DNA of 64,000 bases from contig AP017992.1 of the NCBI GenBank assembly GCA_003609755.1, positions 1 to 64,000 of the forward strand. The letters run 5' to 3'. The DNA is from Planktothrix agardhii NIES-204 (lineage in GTDB: Bacteria > Cyanobacteriota > Cyanobacteriia > Cyanobacteriales > Microcoleaceae). A program made the translations under genes and the position numbers. The notes below the pieces were generated by a model that made no database searches, was not told the DNA's origin, and saw only the letters and a program-made list of their open reading frames with translations. Positions 15,315 to 25,300 of this stretch are shown here, one piece after another. The number at the start of each line of letters is the position of its first letter. The stretch's first letter is position 1.

Positions 15315-17960
15315 TCAAATGGGATTAAATCTACTATTAGTTGACCAATGATCATTCATAAAGTCATCTATATCGGATTGTTCCATATCAACTGAAAAGC
15401 AATAAAGACTTGTACAAACATCATTAGCTGACATCTTTCGCGGATATTTGTCGTTCTCATAAGTTTTGGCATAAATCTTAACTCTCCCAGTCCAACCATT
15501 CGGAACTTGAGCAATATCTTTCTCGTTGACAAGTCCCATATTAATAAACCCAGGCTGTCCGTCTAATTTACCTTCCAGACTAACTTTATCCTTGCCATTA
15601 ACATTCAGAAAACTACTCCTAACGGTTAGTTCTTCTCCATTCCAAGCATTCAACTGGGGACGAGCAAAAGCGGTGAATTGAACGGCATAAATTGTTATTA
15701 ACCAAACTTTTTTATTTTCTAAATTCTTTAGTTCTTCAATAATCTCATCACAAAATAATAAGAAAACTAATCCCGCAGTTCCCGATTTAGCTAAATGATT
15801 AACCCTCCAATATGATGCCGCCCAAGTCTTCGGAGGATAAGGTTTACGGAAAGGATTAAGAGTTTCCCTCATAATAACCTCAGTCGAAGCTCTAAATTTA
15901 GCCGTAACTTCTTTAACTAATCTATCATCATCATTAGCGGCTTTATGAGCCAATGCTGCACCCATTTCGGCTCTATAAGCGTCACGTTCACGAAGTGCGA
16001 TCGCATCTTGAACAGCATCAGATACAACAAGAGAAAATAAAGTAAATCTATAATCCATTGGAATTGTATCTTCCTTGAGATTAGGTTGTCGATAATAACT
16101 ATTAACTAAACTAACTATTCGAGTAACAGTATCAGTTAAATTGTTATTCACCAAACAAGGACGAGTAAAATAACAATCATCAGATTTTAAGTCTGCCAAC
16201 CATTGAATATCAGCACCAGATTTATCAAGAAATTCCTTAACAACTTTTAGACCATCTTGATTATTAGGATAAGCTGATTTTAAACTATCAACAGCTATTT
16301 GTAATTCTTGGGAAAGAAAATCAATTATCCTCATTTCCCCTTCTTTTGGGATATCTAAAACAATTAATTCCGCACCAATAGCTCTAGCCCGTCCGAGTAA
16401 ACTAGCGACTACTCCGGTAATATCATTCATTGAATTAATAGCAATTTGTTGAAGACTTCCCGTGAGTGCAACCTTGGGAAACTTCTTAACCTTTGGTGGG
16501 GCATCCATATCATATAAAGCCATTGTTAAGTTAGGATATCGACTACTATTTATTAATTGAATAAAGTCACCATCAGTATCACGACCCAGACTCAACAAAA
16601 GCTCACGAGTTGCGGCTAAAACTCCCCTAGTATTTCGGAATCTTCCTTCATGAAAATTCTCCCACAGTTGAACATCTCCCCAATGCCGCATAGGGTTACA
16701 AAATACGATATATTGACCTTCATTGAAACTTGGTGAGCAGAAAACTTTGGGTTTAAATACAAAATCATTACCATAGGCTTTCTGATATTTCTCTAAACTT
16801 GTATCGGGAGTACACATAACAGAATAAAACCTAACTCCGGCTGATTTAGCAAGGTTTTTCCACATCTCCCTAAGTCTAAATTTAACCTTGAGAAGAACAT
16901 AAGGATGTAATATTAAAACCCCTTTTTTATCAGCTTTAATTATCTTGAGAACCGAATCAACATAAGCTACTTCAGCATCGGGGTTATCGTCAAGGTTTGC
17001 TAATTCTTGTTCAGCTTCATCAAGGTCAATTCGGAGAACATCAGCTAATTTATAAATATCATCAAGGGCAGTGCTTAATTTCTGACATTTCTCATGGAGT
17101 TTTGATATTATTCCATCTTCTTCAAGGGTTTCAAAACTAAACCATTGCCACAACATCCAACCTGGTTTAGCACGCCGTTCCTCGGCTTCATGCACAACAC
17201 CAATTAGAACTTTACCAGTATAATTCCCAGGTGCGGGTTTATTACCTTTAAAACAAGAGAGGGGAATAACTAAATCAACTCCGGCAAATCTAGGATCAGT
17301 TTCAAATTTATAGGAATGACTTGCTGTTCCTTTGATTGTCCATTCTTTAAAGATGGCGGCTCGGATTTGAATTGTTGTAGGGTTATCTTCATTGCCAATT
17401 GTTTCCCAACTTTCTAATAAAGTCAGAAGGCTTTTAGATAATTTAGCATGACAATCTCCCGTATCCCAATGGGTATTATTTACTCCATCATCTTGAGGGC
17501 TACTATCAGAAGGATTCCGTCTTTCATCATCAACAACAATATACTTGATTTCCCTATAAAACATTCTATTGCATCCGGTATGCAAAATACTCCCGTAAAT
17601 TATTCGTTTCCAGTCGTCTTTTTTAGGAAAATAATCTCTACCAATTGTTCTTTTTGGAGTAAATAAAAACCTCCCATGTGTTCTTGAATTAGAAGCTAAA
17701 TCCAAAAAATAAGGGTCAGAAACAGCAGGAACTTTAAAAGGGTCTAATAAACTGGGGTTAGTTGATGTTTTAGGAATTTCACCAATAATAAATTCTTTAG
17801 CCGGATATAAAGCTGCCAACATTGTATTACGCAAAACTACTGGTGGTGAAGTTGAAAACCTCTGGTTTGTACAGTCCCAAACATAGAAAGTCGATATCGT
17901 TATTATTTGACCTTCTGTTCCATCTTCTTTAAGTTTTATATTCTCAAATGTTGTTGGCAT
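15315..17960 (-). CDS. Two-barrel (YonO/RdRP-like) single-chain RNA polymerase homologue
   Basis: This 881-residue protein resembles single-subunit two-double-psi-barrel polymerases. Visible landmarks, in family order, are: IPLSCFKGNK at about 232-241 (a KG motif as in the first barrel); a helical connector about 283-330; VFCNPMRHWGDV at about 419-430, which aligns with the NPxxHxGD motif of cellular RNA-dependent RNA polymerases; GRDTDGDF at about 459-466, matching the metal-binding DxDGD; MNDITGVVAS at about 511-520, matching the NDxxGxIA helix; and IAVDSLKS at about 555-562, matching the AVDxxK segment. All three DxDGD aspartates are present. ATG 17960 follows AAGGAG. It would make RNA on a DNA or RNA template. 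The minus-strand cassette with a membrane protein and a virion-like remnant suggests a virus or plasmid origin. The call is motif-based. Confidence 0.7.
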   Translation of the reverse strand: MPTTFENIKLKEDGTEGQIITISTFYVWDCTNQRFSTSPPVVLRNTMLAALYPAKEFIIGEIPKTSTNPSLLDPFKVPAVSDPYFLDLASNSRTHGRFLFTPKRTIGRDYFPKKDDWKRIIYGSILHTGCNRMFYREIKYIVVDDERRNPSDSSPQDDGVNNTHWDTGDCHAKLSKSLLTLLESWETIGNEDNPTTIQIRAAIFKEWTIKGTASHSYKFETDPRFAGVDLVIPLSCFKGNKPAPGNYTGKVLIGVVHEAEERRAKPGWMLWQWFSFETLEEDGIISKLHEKCQKLSTALDDIYKLADVLRIDLDEAEQELANLDDNPDAEVAYVDSVLKIIKADKKGVLILHPYVLLKVKFRLREMWKNLAKSAGVRFYSVMCTPDTSLEKYQKAYGNDFVFKPKVFCSPSFNEGQYIVFCNPMRHWGDVQLWENFHEGRFRNTRGVLAATRELLLSLGRDTDGDFIQLINSSRYPNLTMALYDMDAPPKVKKFPKVALTGSLQQIAINSMNDITGVVASLLGRARAIGAELIVLDIPKEGEMRIIDFLSQELQIAVDSLKSAYPNNQDGLKVVKEFLDKSGADIQWLADLKSDDCYFTRPCLVNNNLTDTVTRIVSLVNSYYRQPNLKEDTIPMDYRFTLFSLVVSDAVQDAIALRERDAYRAEMGAALAHKAANDDDRLVKEVTAKFRASTEVIMRETLNPFRKPYPPKTWAASYWRVNHLAKSGTAGLVFLLFCDEIIEELKNLENKKVWLITIYAVQFTAFARPQLNAWNGEELTVRSSFLNVNGKDKVSLEGKLDGQPGFINMGLVNEKDIAQVPNGWTGRVKIYAKTYENDKYPRKMSANDVCTSLYCFSVDMEQSDIDDFMNDHWSTNSRFNPI

Positions 17961-18010
17961 AATTTCTCCTTAATTAATTTACTAATTAGTAATTCATAAT
18001 TTGTAATTGA

Positions 18011-19372
18011 TTAGAAGGGTTCTTCTGCAAAATGTTTTAACGAATCCCAGGTAGTTGTTTGAATGGTTTTATCAGAAATTTCTATAGGTTCATTAATATT
18101 TGTTAAATCAAACATTAAGGCAACTTCTTCATCATCATTGACATTAAATGCCCAAAATTTAACATAAGTAGATTTAGCTTCATTGAGCATCCGTTTGGAG
18201 AAATCAATAATGTAATCTCTCATTTGCTTCTCATTCATATCGTAAGTTCCGGCAAAACCCGTATCGGGTGAACCTGATAATCTGGTTCCAAAAAGATAGA
18301 CAAGTCTACCAAATTTTACTTTCTTATCACTTAATTTAAAAGCAACTAAAATTAGTCCAGCAACCAGAGCAATCCAAGGCGCATAACCCATCAAAACTGC
18401 CCAAGCTCCACCAAATAAAGTTCCAGTAGCACTCCCAATTTTAGGCACTAATTGAGGTAAAGATTGTAATAGTCCTGCTGATAAATACCTACTAACTTCT
18501 GCACCTGCCGAACCAATAGCTTTACAAACAACTGATGTTACCGTATGGGTTAATACTTCTAATATCTGATTAGGAATACTAAACATTGATAAAAACCAAT
18601 TTGCCAGTTTGTTAATTACCCCTACAACATCCCCTAACTTTGGTGTTGCTGTTGGTATTATTAATTCTATTGCTCCAAAACTCCCATAATTTACTATTGG
18701 TATTGATTGAGAACTAGAACTAATTCCCATAAATTTCTTAACAAAACTTCTGAGACGATATAATTGATTTTTAATTGTATTAGAAGCGTTTTCCCCAGCT
18801 TCTGCAATTAATCCTTCAAGTTCAGTAATTTTATCTTGAAGATAATTTAAACCAAATTTATCAGCAAATTGATTAATAGTTGATTGAGCTTGAGATTGAA
18901 TCCCTCCAACTTTAGATTGAAGATTCGTTATTTCACTATTTAATAAGGGAATATTGAGGGTTTCATTGTAGGCAGAAATCCCCATAACATAATAATATTC
19001 ATCATCAGAACTTGGGATATCACGACTCATTATATTGTTGGCATAAGCTACTAGATTTTGACCCTTATAGAGTTTTGTATTATAGGCTTTATTAATCCCA
19101 TAGATTGATTCTAAGGTAACTAATCCTGCCAGAATTGAAATATCAGGAAGGGCGATAAGTTGTTCGGCTATCTGTTTTATCGGTTCTAATATTGGTTCAG
19201 TTAATCCTGTTAGGGTACTAACAACAGGAAAATTATTAACCCCATTATTGATCAACCCATAAATTTCAGAACCAATCTCTAAGATATCTTTTCCTAACCA
19301 ATTCTTAGATTCCCCAGAATCAACAACCCGACTCTTTAATGTTTGTAGGTATTTTGCTGTTAATAACACCAT
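18011..19372 (-). CDS. Unknown coiled-coil membrane protein of the polymerase cassette
   Basis: This 453-residue protein ends 50 bp before the polymerase-like gene on the same strand. The first 270 residues are helical with a coiled-coil stretch (NSEITNLQSKVGGIQSQAQ, then LQDKITELEGLIAEAGE). A hydrophobic region follows (about 255-345), ending in a clear membrane helix (MGYAPWIALVAGLILVAF). The C-terminal 108 residues form a charged soluble domain (KKVKFGRLVYLFGTRLSG, KSTYVKFWAFNVNDDEEVAL). No family is recognised. A membrane-active virion or pilot protein is one possibility, given the neighbours, but nothing in the sequence proves it. Confidence 0.65.
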   Translation of the reverse strand: MVLLTAKYLQTLKSRVVDSGESKNWLGKDILEIGSEIYGLINNGVNNFPVVSTLTGLTEPILEPIKQIAEQLIALPDISILAGLVTLESIYGINKAYNTKLYKGQNLVAYANNIMSRDIPSSDDEYYYVMGISAYNETLNIPLLNSEITNLQSKVGGIQSQAQSTINQFADKFGLNYLQDKITELEGLIAEAGENASNTIKNQLYRLRSFVKKFMGISSSSQSIPIVNYGSFGAIELIIPTATPKLGDVVGVINKLANWFLSMFSIPNQILEVLTHTVTSVVCKAIGSAGAEVSRYLSAGLLQSLPQLVPKIGSATGTLFGGAWAVLMGYAPWIALVAGLILVAFKLSDKKVKFGRLVYLFGTRLSGSPDTGFAGTYDMNEKQMRDYIIDFSKRMLNEAKSTYVKFWAFNVNDDEEVALMFDLTNINEPIEISDKTIQTTTWDSLKHFAEEPF

Positions 19373-19413
19373 ATTGTTATTTGTTATTGGTAATTTGTTA
19401 TTAGTTTGTTATT

Positions 19414-19453
19414 TAGCAATCGCAAATTATCAGGTTTAAGATTGCGATTGCTA
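19414..19453. other. 12-bp perfect inverted repeat in the cassette
   Basis: TAGCAATCGCAA at 19414-19425 and TTGCGATTGCTA at 19442-19453 form a perfect stem with a 16-nt loop. It lies between the virion-like remnant and the 453-residue gene, so on the minus strand it could be a terminator or an RNA-processing hairpin between cistrons. Confidence 0.5.
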
Positions 19454-19467
19454 GATTAATCGCGGGG

Positions 19468-19782
19468 TTAATCTATTAATACCTGATCAATGGAGTAATA
19501 GCAATTTTGATTCAAGTATGTCGGAGATGGTAATACTGTAATTGAATTATTGATACCATATCGACAAATTCCTACAGCCAGAGTATTACCTGCTGCTGCA
19601 TTAACAGATATGGGAAATTCCTTATAAGGAATTACATTAAATCCACTTGGAATCGTACCAATATTTGCACCAACGACGGCACTATTCACACCACTTATGG
19701 TAATTTGAACGCCACCTTGAATATGAATAAATGATCCGGCTCTACGAACTTTTAAGTTGCCTGTCCCGGCATTTAAAGGAAT
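19468..19782 (-). pseudogene. C-terminal remnant of a virion- or fibre-like protein, cut by IS
   Basis: The minus-strand frame is open from the IS border at 19782 to the stop at 19468, about 104 residues. The sequence is beta-rich with small residues and has the look of phage fibre, capsid or lectin-like proteins (LKVRRAGSFIHIQGGVQITI, VGANIGTIPSGFNVIPYKEF, NAAAGNTLAVGICRYG). The 5' part of the gene was removed or displaced by the second 1306-bp IS. It is the most upstream visible member of the minus-strand polymerase cassette. The virion role is a compositional guess. Confidence 0.5.
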
Positions 19783-21088
19783 CAGGACTTACGCAAGCAC
19801 GCTATATATAGCGTACTAAAAGTAGGCGATCGCATACCAATGATAATAGCAATCACCCTAAAAAGTCCTGATTATTCATTTAAAAATAAACCCAAAAGAA
19901 TCAAACAAGTTCCATTTTTATCGAAGGACAATTCAGTTCTTTGATTAAATAACTGGACAAAGATTCAGCTTTTAACTGATAGACTGTTTTCTTTGTCAGA
20001 TGAGCTAATCTTTTCAATTGATTCCAAACTAAAAGGTCACAAGCAATATGATTTCTTTGAATACTAGCTTTACGACACTGGCAAGATTCAATCCCAGTTA
20101 ACTGCTTAATTTCTCGGTGAAACTCCTCTATTTTCCAGCGAATAGCACAGGTTTTTTTCGTATCCAATGTGGATGCTTGAGTTAAGTCATTAGTTGCTAC
20201 ATATTCCGTTCTGTTGGTAGAAACAATAACCCGAAATAGCTTGACTTTATGAGATTTAGGGAAATTTTTGATTTTGATTAACTTCCCTGATTTTTCTTCA
20301 GTATTAGACCAGTTTAACTTTTCAATTGATTGGTATTTTTCTTTTCCTCTTGTGTCATCTACTAAACGATTCTTTTTCAATGGGCAATAATAAATTTTTC
20401 CTAATTCTTCAATCATTGCCATTAGTTTTTGTGACCCATACCAGCTATCCATAAGGACTTTTGCGAAGGGTAGTTGTTTTTCTGTCACCAGATTATTCAA
20501 CATATCAGCTACATGATCTAGTTTGGTTTTATTATCATATTCTGGATCATATATGCGATAATCAATTACCCAAAATAAACCCAGTTCTGGATTAACATAA
20601 ACACAGTTAACCAGCCCAATACCTGACAGTACACGATGTTCTGTTCCGCTATATTGACGACGGACTAATTCAATCTTTTCCCCGAACCTTTTATCTAATA
20701 CTGTATCATCAAAAATGATCGCACTATTTTCACTGATTTGGATATCTTTTTTGACATTTTGCCACAAAGATTCCGAGGTGAAATTTTCTTTGGTTAAGTA
20801 ACGATTTATGGTATCATGGCTAACATTTTCTAAGTGTTTGGCTAAGTTATTTAAGGTATAATTGTTTGGGCTGCTCAATAGATATTGGCAGTAATCTAGT
20901 TGGCTAAACGACATATTTTTCACCCCAAATTAACTTAATCAGTTTAGCATAAATATTGACTGTTAAATATCTGTCAATCAGCATAATTTTTGTGTCTAAA
21001 TTTTATATTGCTGGCGCAAATACTTGAACAATTGGCAGCGTTCGCTGGCTTACTGCACACTATATATAGTGTGCCTGCGTAAGTCCTG
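19783..21088 (-). mobile_element. 1306-bp DDE insertion sequence, copy 2
   Basis: This copy has the same length and the same 13-bp terminal repeats (CAGGACTTACGCA at 19783, its complement ending 21088) as the copy at 1348-2653, but in the opposite orientation. Internal sequence is almost identical. It interrupts the virion-like gene on its left and abuts plasmid-partition sequences on its right. The two copies flank a 17.1-kb segment carrying the CRISPR remnants and the polymerase cassette. Confidence 0.92.
19901..20914 (-). CDS. DDE transposase of the 1306-bp IS (copy 2)
   Basis: This is the same IS4/IS701-like transposase as in copy 1, with the FDDTVLDK, MDSWYGSQK and EEFHREIKQLTG landmarks. 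ATG 20914 was chosen by analogy with copy 1; an in-frame GTG lies nine bases upstream. It differs from copy 1 by DDTRGKEK instead of DDTGGKEK and HIACDLLVW instead of HIACALLVW. The Ala-to-Asp change is near the DDE-domain core after the catalytic Glu and might reduce activity. Otherwise it is intact. Confidence 0.92.
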   Translation of the reverse strand: MSFSQLDYCQYLLSSPNNYTLNNLAKHLENVSHDTINRYLTKENFTSESLWQNVKKDIQISENSAIIFDDTVLDKRFGEKIELVRRQYSGTEHRVLSGIGLVNCVYVNPELGLFWVIDYRIYDPEYDNKTKLDHVADMLNNLVTEKQLPFAKVLMDSWYGSQKLMAMIEELGKIYYCPLKKNRLVDDTRGKEKYQSIEKLNWSNTEEKSGKLIKIKNFPKSHKVKLFRVIVSTNRTEYVATNDLTQASTLDTKKTCAIRWKIEEFHREIKQLTGIESCQCRKASIQRNHIACDLLVWNQLKRLAHLTKKTVYQLKAESLSSYLIKELNCPSIKMELV

Positions 21089-21188
21089 TTGAAGTAATCA
21101 ACAAAATCAATTAACTCGTACTCTCCTGTCTATATTGACAGTTCATTAGTTTGGTAACTTGGTTTTCTGATCATCCTAATTGAAGTTT

Positions 21189-21326
21189 ATTTACTTAATA
21201 CAGTAATGCAGTATTTACTTAATGCAGTGTTTACTTGCTGTTTTATCTCTGTATTGCAGTAGATTTTACTGAATCAGAATCTGACTGAATCCTGCAAACT
21301 GTAATAAAATACTTAATTAATGCAGT
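21189..21326. repeat. Iteron-like repeats upstream of parA
   Basis: Copies of TTTACTTAATRCAGT or close variants occur at 21189-21204, 21213-21228, 21229-21244 (partial) and, inverted or interleaved, at 21310-21326 (TACTTAATTAATGCAGT). They end at the parA start codon. Such repeats are expected for a centromere (parS-like) or an operator bound by the ribbon-helix-helix partner. Replication iterons are the alternative. Confidence 0.6.
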
Positions 21327-21342
21327 AAGTAAGTAAATCAGT

Positions 21343-21996
21343 ATGGGAATAATTGCCTTAATCAATCAGAAGGGGGGGTCGGGGAAATCTACCTCGTCAG
21401 TGCATTTAGCCTATTGGCTTCAGTTCAAACAGAACTATCGGGTGTTGCTGGTAGATGCCGATGCTCAACGGTCAAGTTCCCAATGGGTAGCCGGGATGGG
21501 GATTGAACTTGCTTGTCAGGTGATTCAATCCCCAGATGACATCCTAGAAAAGATTCCAGAGTTAATCAAAGATTACGATTACCTAGTTATTGACGGCCCG
21601 GCGAGTCTTTCCGAAGAAACCAGAGCTATTTTATTCCGATGTGATTTAGCCGTAATTCCGGTGCAACCGACGGGTGTTGATTTACGGTCTGCCAGCGATG
21701 CCATGCGATTACTCAAACAGGCTCAGTCTGTGCGGGGGGGATTGCCCAAAGGTTTAGTTTTCCTAAGTCGGGCGGTGAAGAATACCAAACTCAAACAGGA
21801 GGCGATCGCCCTTTTATCTCAAATCCCCGATGCTAAATTTTTAAAACCCATCATTCACCAAAAACAAGCCATCGCCGATACTTCCGGTCAATCACTAACT
21901 GTTTGGGACTTACCAGGACAAGCCGCCAGTGAAGCTGCTATCGAATATGACCGATTATTTAAAGCCATCCTCAAACAATTGCCAGAGGGAGTATGA
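21343..21996 (+). CDS. parA: ParA-family plasmid partition ATPase
   Basis: This 217-residue Walker-type ATPase is of the small ParA class that moves plasmid DNA over the nucleoid. It has the deviant Walker A KGGSGKST at residues 10-17 with the signature Lys, the switch I region VDADAQRSSS (about 38-47) and Walker B YLVIDGP (about 79-85). It lacks an N-terminal DNA-binding extension, as expected for type Ib partition ATPases, whose operons are regulated by the RHH partner. ATG 21343 begins within the iteron region. The stop overlaps the next gene's start as ATGA, so the two are translationally coupled. Confidence 0.92.
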   Translation: MGIIALINQKGGSGKSTSSVHLAYWLQFKQNYRVLLVDADAQRSSSQWVAGMGIELACQVIQSPDDILEKIPELIKDYDYLVIDGPASLSEETRAILFRCDLAVIPVQPTGVDLRSASDAMRLLKQAQSVRGGLPKGLVFLSRAVKNTKLKQEAIALLSQIPDAKFLKPIIHQKQAIADTSGQSLTVWDLPGQAASEAAIEYDRLFKAILKQLPEGV

Positions 21997-22307
21997 ACAA
22001 TAAAAAACAAACCCGTAAACCCTTGAGTGATGCCTTAGCCCAAGAATTTGTCTATGGAGAAAATTCAACACCGGCGGTAACTCCCAAACCGATTGAAATT
22101 TCCGAACCCCAACCCATTCCCCAACCAGAAACAACATTTATGGACAGATTACAAGTTCAACCCAAAGAAGGGACAAAACGCTTCACCGTCGATTTACCCG
22201 AATCCACCCATCGAAAATTATCAATGTTGGCGGCCAGGACAGGACGAACCAAAGCGGAAATCGTCAGACTCCTATTAGATGAAGCATTAGAGAATGTTCA
22301 GGATTAA
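21993..22307 (+). CDS. Ribbon-helix-helix partition/CopG-like DNA-binding protein
   Basis: This 104-residue protein has a Pro-rich disordered N-terminus (residues 1-60, with EISEPQPIPQPETTF). A C-terminal ribbon-helix-helix fold follows: beta strand KRFTVDLP, then ESTHRKLSMLAARTG and RTKAEIVRLLLDEALE. It overlaps parA by four bases and is the likely ParB-equivalent, binding the repeats at 21189-21326. Its stop codon overlaps, tail to tail, the stop of the minus-strand initiator gene. Confidence 0.85.
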   Translation: MNNKKQTRKPLSDALAQEFVYGENSTPAVTPKPIEISEPQPIPQPETTFMDRLQVQPKEGTKRFTVDLPESTHRKLSMLAARTGRTKAEIVRLLLDEALENVQD

Positions 22308-25300
22308 TTTAGGGCCTCATCGGTAGGAAAGAAACCCTCAAGAGTCCTGAAAATATCCTCCAGAATAGGCTGAGTTTGCAATTCCTCCGCCACCCATTGC
22401 AAAGCTTGGGGAATCTTCAATAGCTTCCTGAGTCGGGGTTTCCAATCGGTACAAGTGAACAGATTCCAGAATTGTGTCCAAAACCGTTTCAGCAATTCCG
22501 ATTCTCCGGCCGGAGGTGCACTTTCTGATTCGGGAACATCACTCACAACAACTTCTATATTATTTATAGACTGCGGTGTTCCCTCCTGTTCCCTGAGTAA
22601 ATCCCGTTCTAACCAATGGTCAAAGATAGAGTAACGCCAGGTGGGACAATCAAAAGCATAAACTCGTTGCCTTGTCCCATCGGGTAACTTAATTTGGCGC
22701 ACACATTTGAGAGGTAGACCAATTTTATTCCTCAACACATCCTGAACAATACGGATAGGAGAAGCTTTACTATCGGGACTAATCCCCAGATAATCCCTCA
22801 TATCTCGACTGTAGGTAATCACCTTATCCGCAAACTCCAGAATTTCCTCCGACTCCAAGGTAAACTCCGCATCAGGGTTAAGTAAATGTTCAACTCCTAA
22901 TAGTTGCAACACCTGGACTTGTGCCGACAATAACTTAATATCCTGCAAACAAACTTTTCCTTCCCCTGCCTCCAACTGTTTCTGTAAATGGTGTTTATCC
23001 CGTTGATGAACAAACTCAGGATGCAGTAAATAATAATGTAACCGCAACTTAGGATAATCCCCCGCCATATCCCTCAACACCAACTCCGGCGAGACTTCCA
23101 CCCCATAACGATAAGAAATCTCATAATGACGCTGTTGGGCTAACTCATCTTGGGTTTTCTTCCGTTTACTTTTTAGTTCCTCATATTGATTTCGAGAAAC
23201 CAAGAATTGAGCCGCAATAAACTTAGCATAACTATATTGGTTCTTATCCCTGGTTTCCGTCGCTTTCTCTAAGTGATTTTTGGCAGTTTGTTCTAAATGA
23301 TGGAGTTTTTGAACCGTTCCTTTTAATTGTTCAGTGAACTCAGGAACCTCAGCTAAGGGGTCTAAAACTTCACCTAATAAACGCTCACATTCTAAAGAAG
23401 TTTTCTCAAATTCAGACAATTCAATAATATGTCCTTCCGCTTCTAATTCCCTGACTAAAGTATTTTTAAATTTCCATTGACCTGCATTAACCCGTGCAGC
23501 AAACTTAGCCCAGAATTTAGTATGTTTAGGAGTCAGTTGCTCATCAAAATCTATAGATAACTCTAAATCAATTTCTTGCAGAATCTGGAGATTGCGTTTA
23601 AAAACCTTATTTTGAGTTGCCAATAAGGGTTTCCAATCAGTCTGGCGATTACCAATTTGACCACAACCATAGTTCGCCGCCCAAACATGACAAGGAACAT
23701 TCAAATCTCGAACCCTTGCCAAAAATTGACAAGCATCTTTAACATTAATTGCCCCTTGGAAAATCCCAAATATCGCTTGAAAATGATTAACTAAATCAAT
23801 ACTAACTCCCGTACCAATCGTGGGAGAAGTAATAACAACATCATAATCTTTAATATGATTATTGATATCTTCCATACAGCCAAAAGCTTCATGGGTTTCA
23901 TCAGCAACAGTTTCCGAATCAATCCGCAAAATCTTCAACTCAGGAAAAGACTCTCGTAATTGACTTTCAATATTAATACAAGAAAACTTCCCTTTAACCT
24001 TCTGACTATCTAAAACCATTAGAATCGGAGCTTTCCCTACGGATTCATAGAGTTTAGTGATTAGATGGGACGGATTTGATTGATTATAAACAATAATTTT
24101 CCGTTGTTGATTATGTTTATATTCATTAACATAAACTTGAGGGATAATGTTCCCCCCAGCACAATCAATTAAATAATCAATAGCATAATCAGATAAATCC
24201 GCATCTTGAGCAACAACTAAACCATCAGAACCCAAAACCGTCTGCATTAATTCCATGAACATTCGGCATAAAATGGCTCGTTTATCTGTACAGGTTGAAC
24301 TATTGAGTAAATGCCAGATAATTTGTTCAACTTCGTCTAAAATAATAATAGCATCCTCCCATTCCGAGGGATTAAATTTAGCTTGACTTAGGGGATGTAA
24401 ACTATCAATACATAAACCAAAACCAAAGATAGAATCGTAGGGATTTTCCTTCTGGTCTTCGACCCAAACTAACCCTAATCTCTTACAAATAGAACGCCCT
24501 AATTGAATCCGGTGGCTAATTACTAGAACTTTCCGACCAATGCCCATTGATTCTTGAATCAACTTAATGAGATTCTCAGTTTTTCCGGTTCCTTTTCCTG
24601 ATTTAATACAAACTAATCCCTGTTCTGGGAAGTTCAGGTTTAAATACCGACTATTAAGTTTAGTTACAGGATAAGTAATAGAATATTCTTTCTGATAGTT
24701 CCAATACTCTAAATCCGTTGCTTGAGTAAATAATTCATCAAATTGATGTTCACCATGATGGACAATAAAATCATCAACACCTTTATCGGGGCCAGGTAAA
24801 GTAATTACCCAAGCGGGACACTTCAAGGGTTTGAAACTCTGACCCAGTTTGGAGATTTCCCGATTAACTGCAATTTGGGTAGTGCGTTTCCGGTCATGGT
24901 CAAAACAAATATAGAATGGTCGGCCATTCGTTGCAAACCGTTCCAATTCAGGAAGCAGGAAACTATTGATTTTCACCCTATTACTATCTCGCTGAACCCG
25001 TACTCCCCCGGTGATACCAGGTAAACCAATGGCCACATAACCAGCAGTTAATAAAGCACCAGCTTTTTTCGCCCCTTCACAAATCGTAATGGGAATATTA
25101 TTCTCTAGTACCCAGTCCCAAAACCCAATATCTTCCTCAGACAGAAGCGAGTCCAGTAAACTATCGTATCCCTGGAGTAAATGCGCCGGGGAAATATTGA
25201 AGGGAAGCTGTAAATGATGTTGTAGACGTTGTGAATATTCTTGGCCATAGCCATGTTTGAGAGCAATCTTTAGACCAATATTCCAAGATACCGAGAGTTG

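Noticed and set aside
1348-21088. Target-site duplications around the 1306-bp IS copies
   Set aside because: The flanking bases do not match for either copy, even allowing for inversion between them. Recombination or deletion probably removed them.
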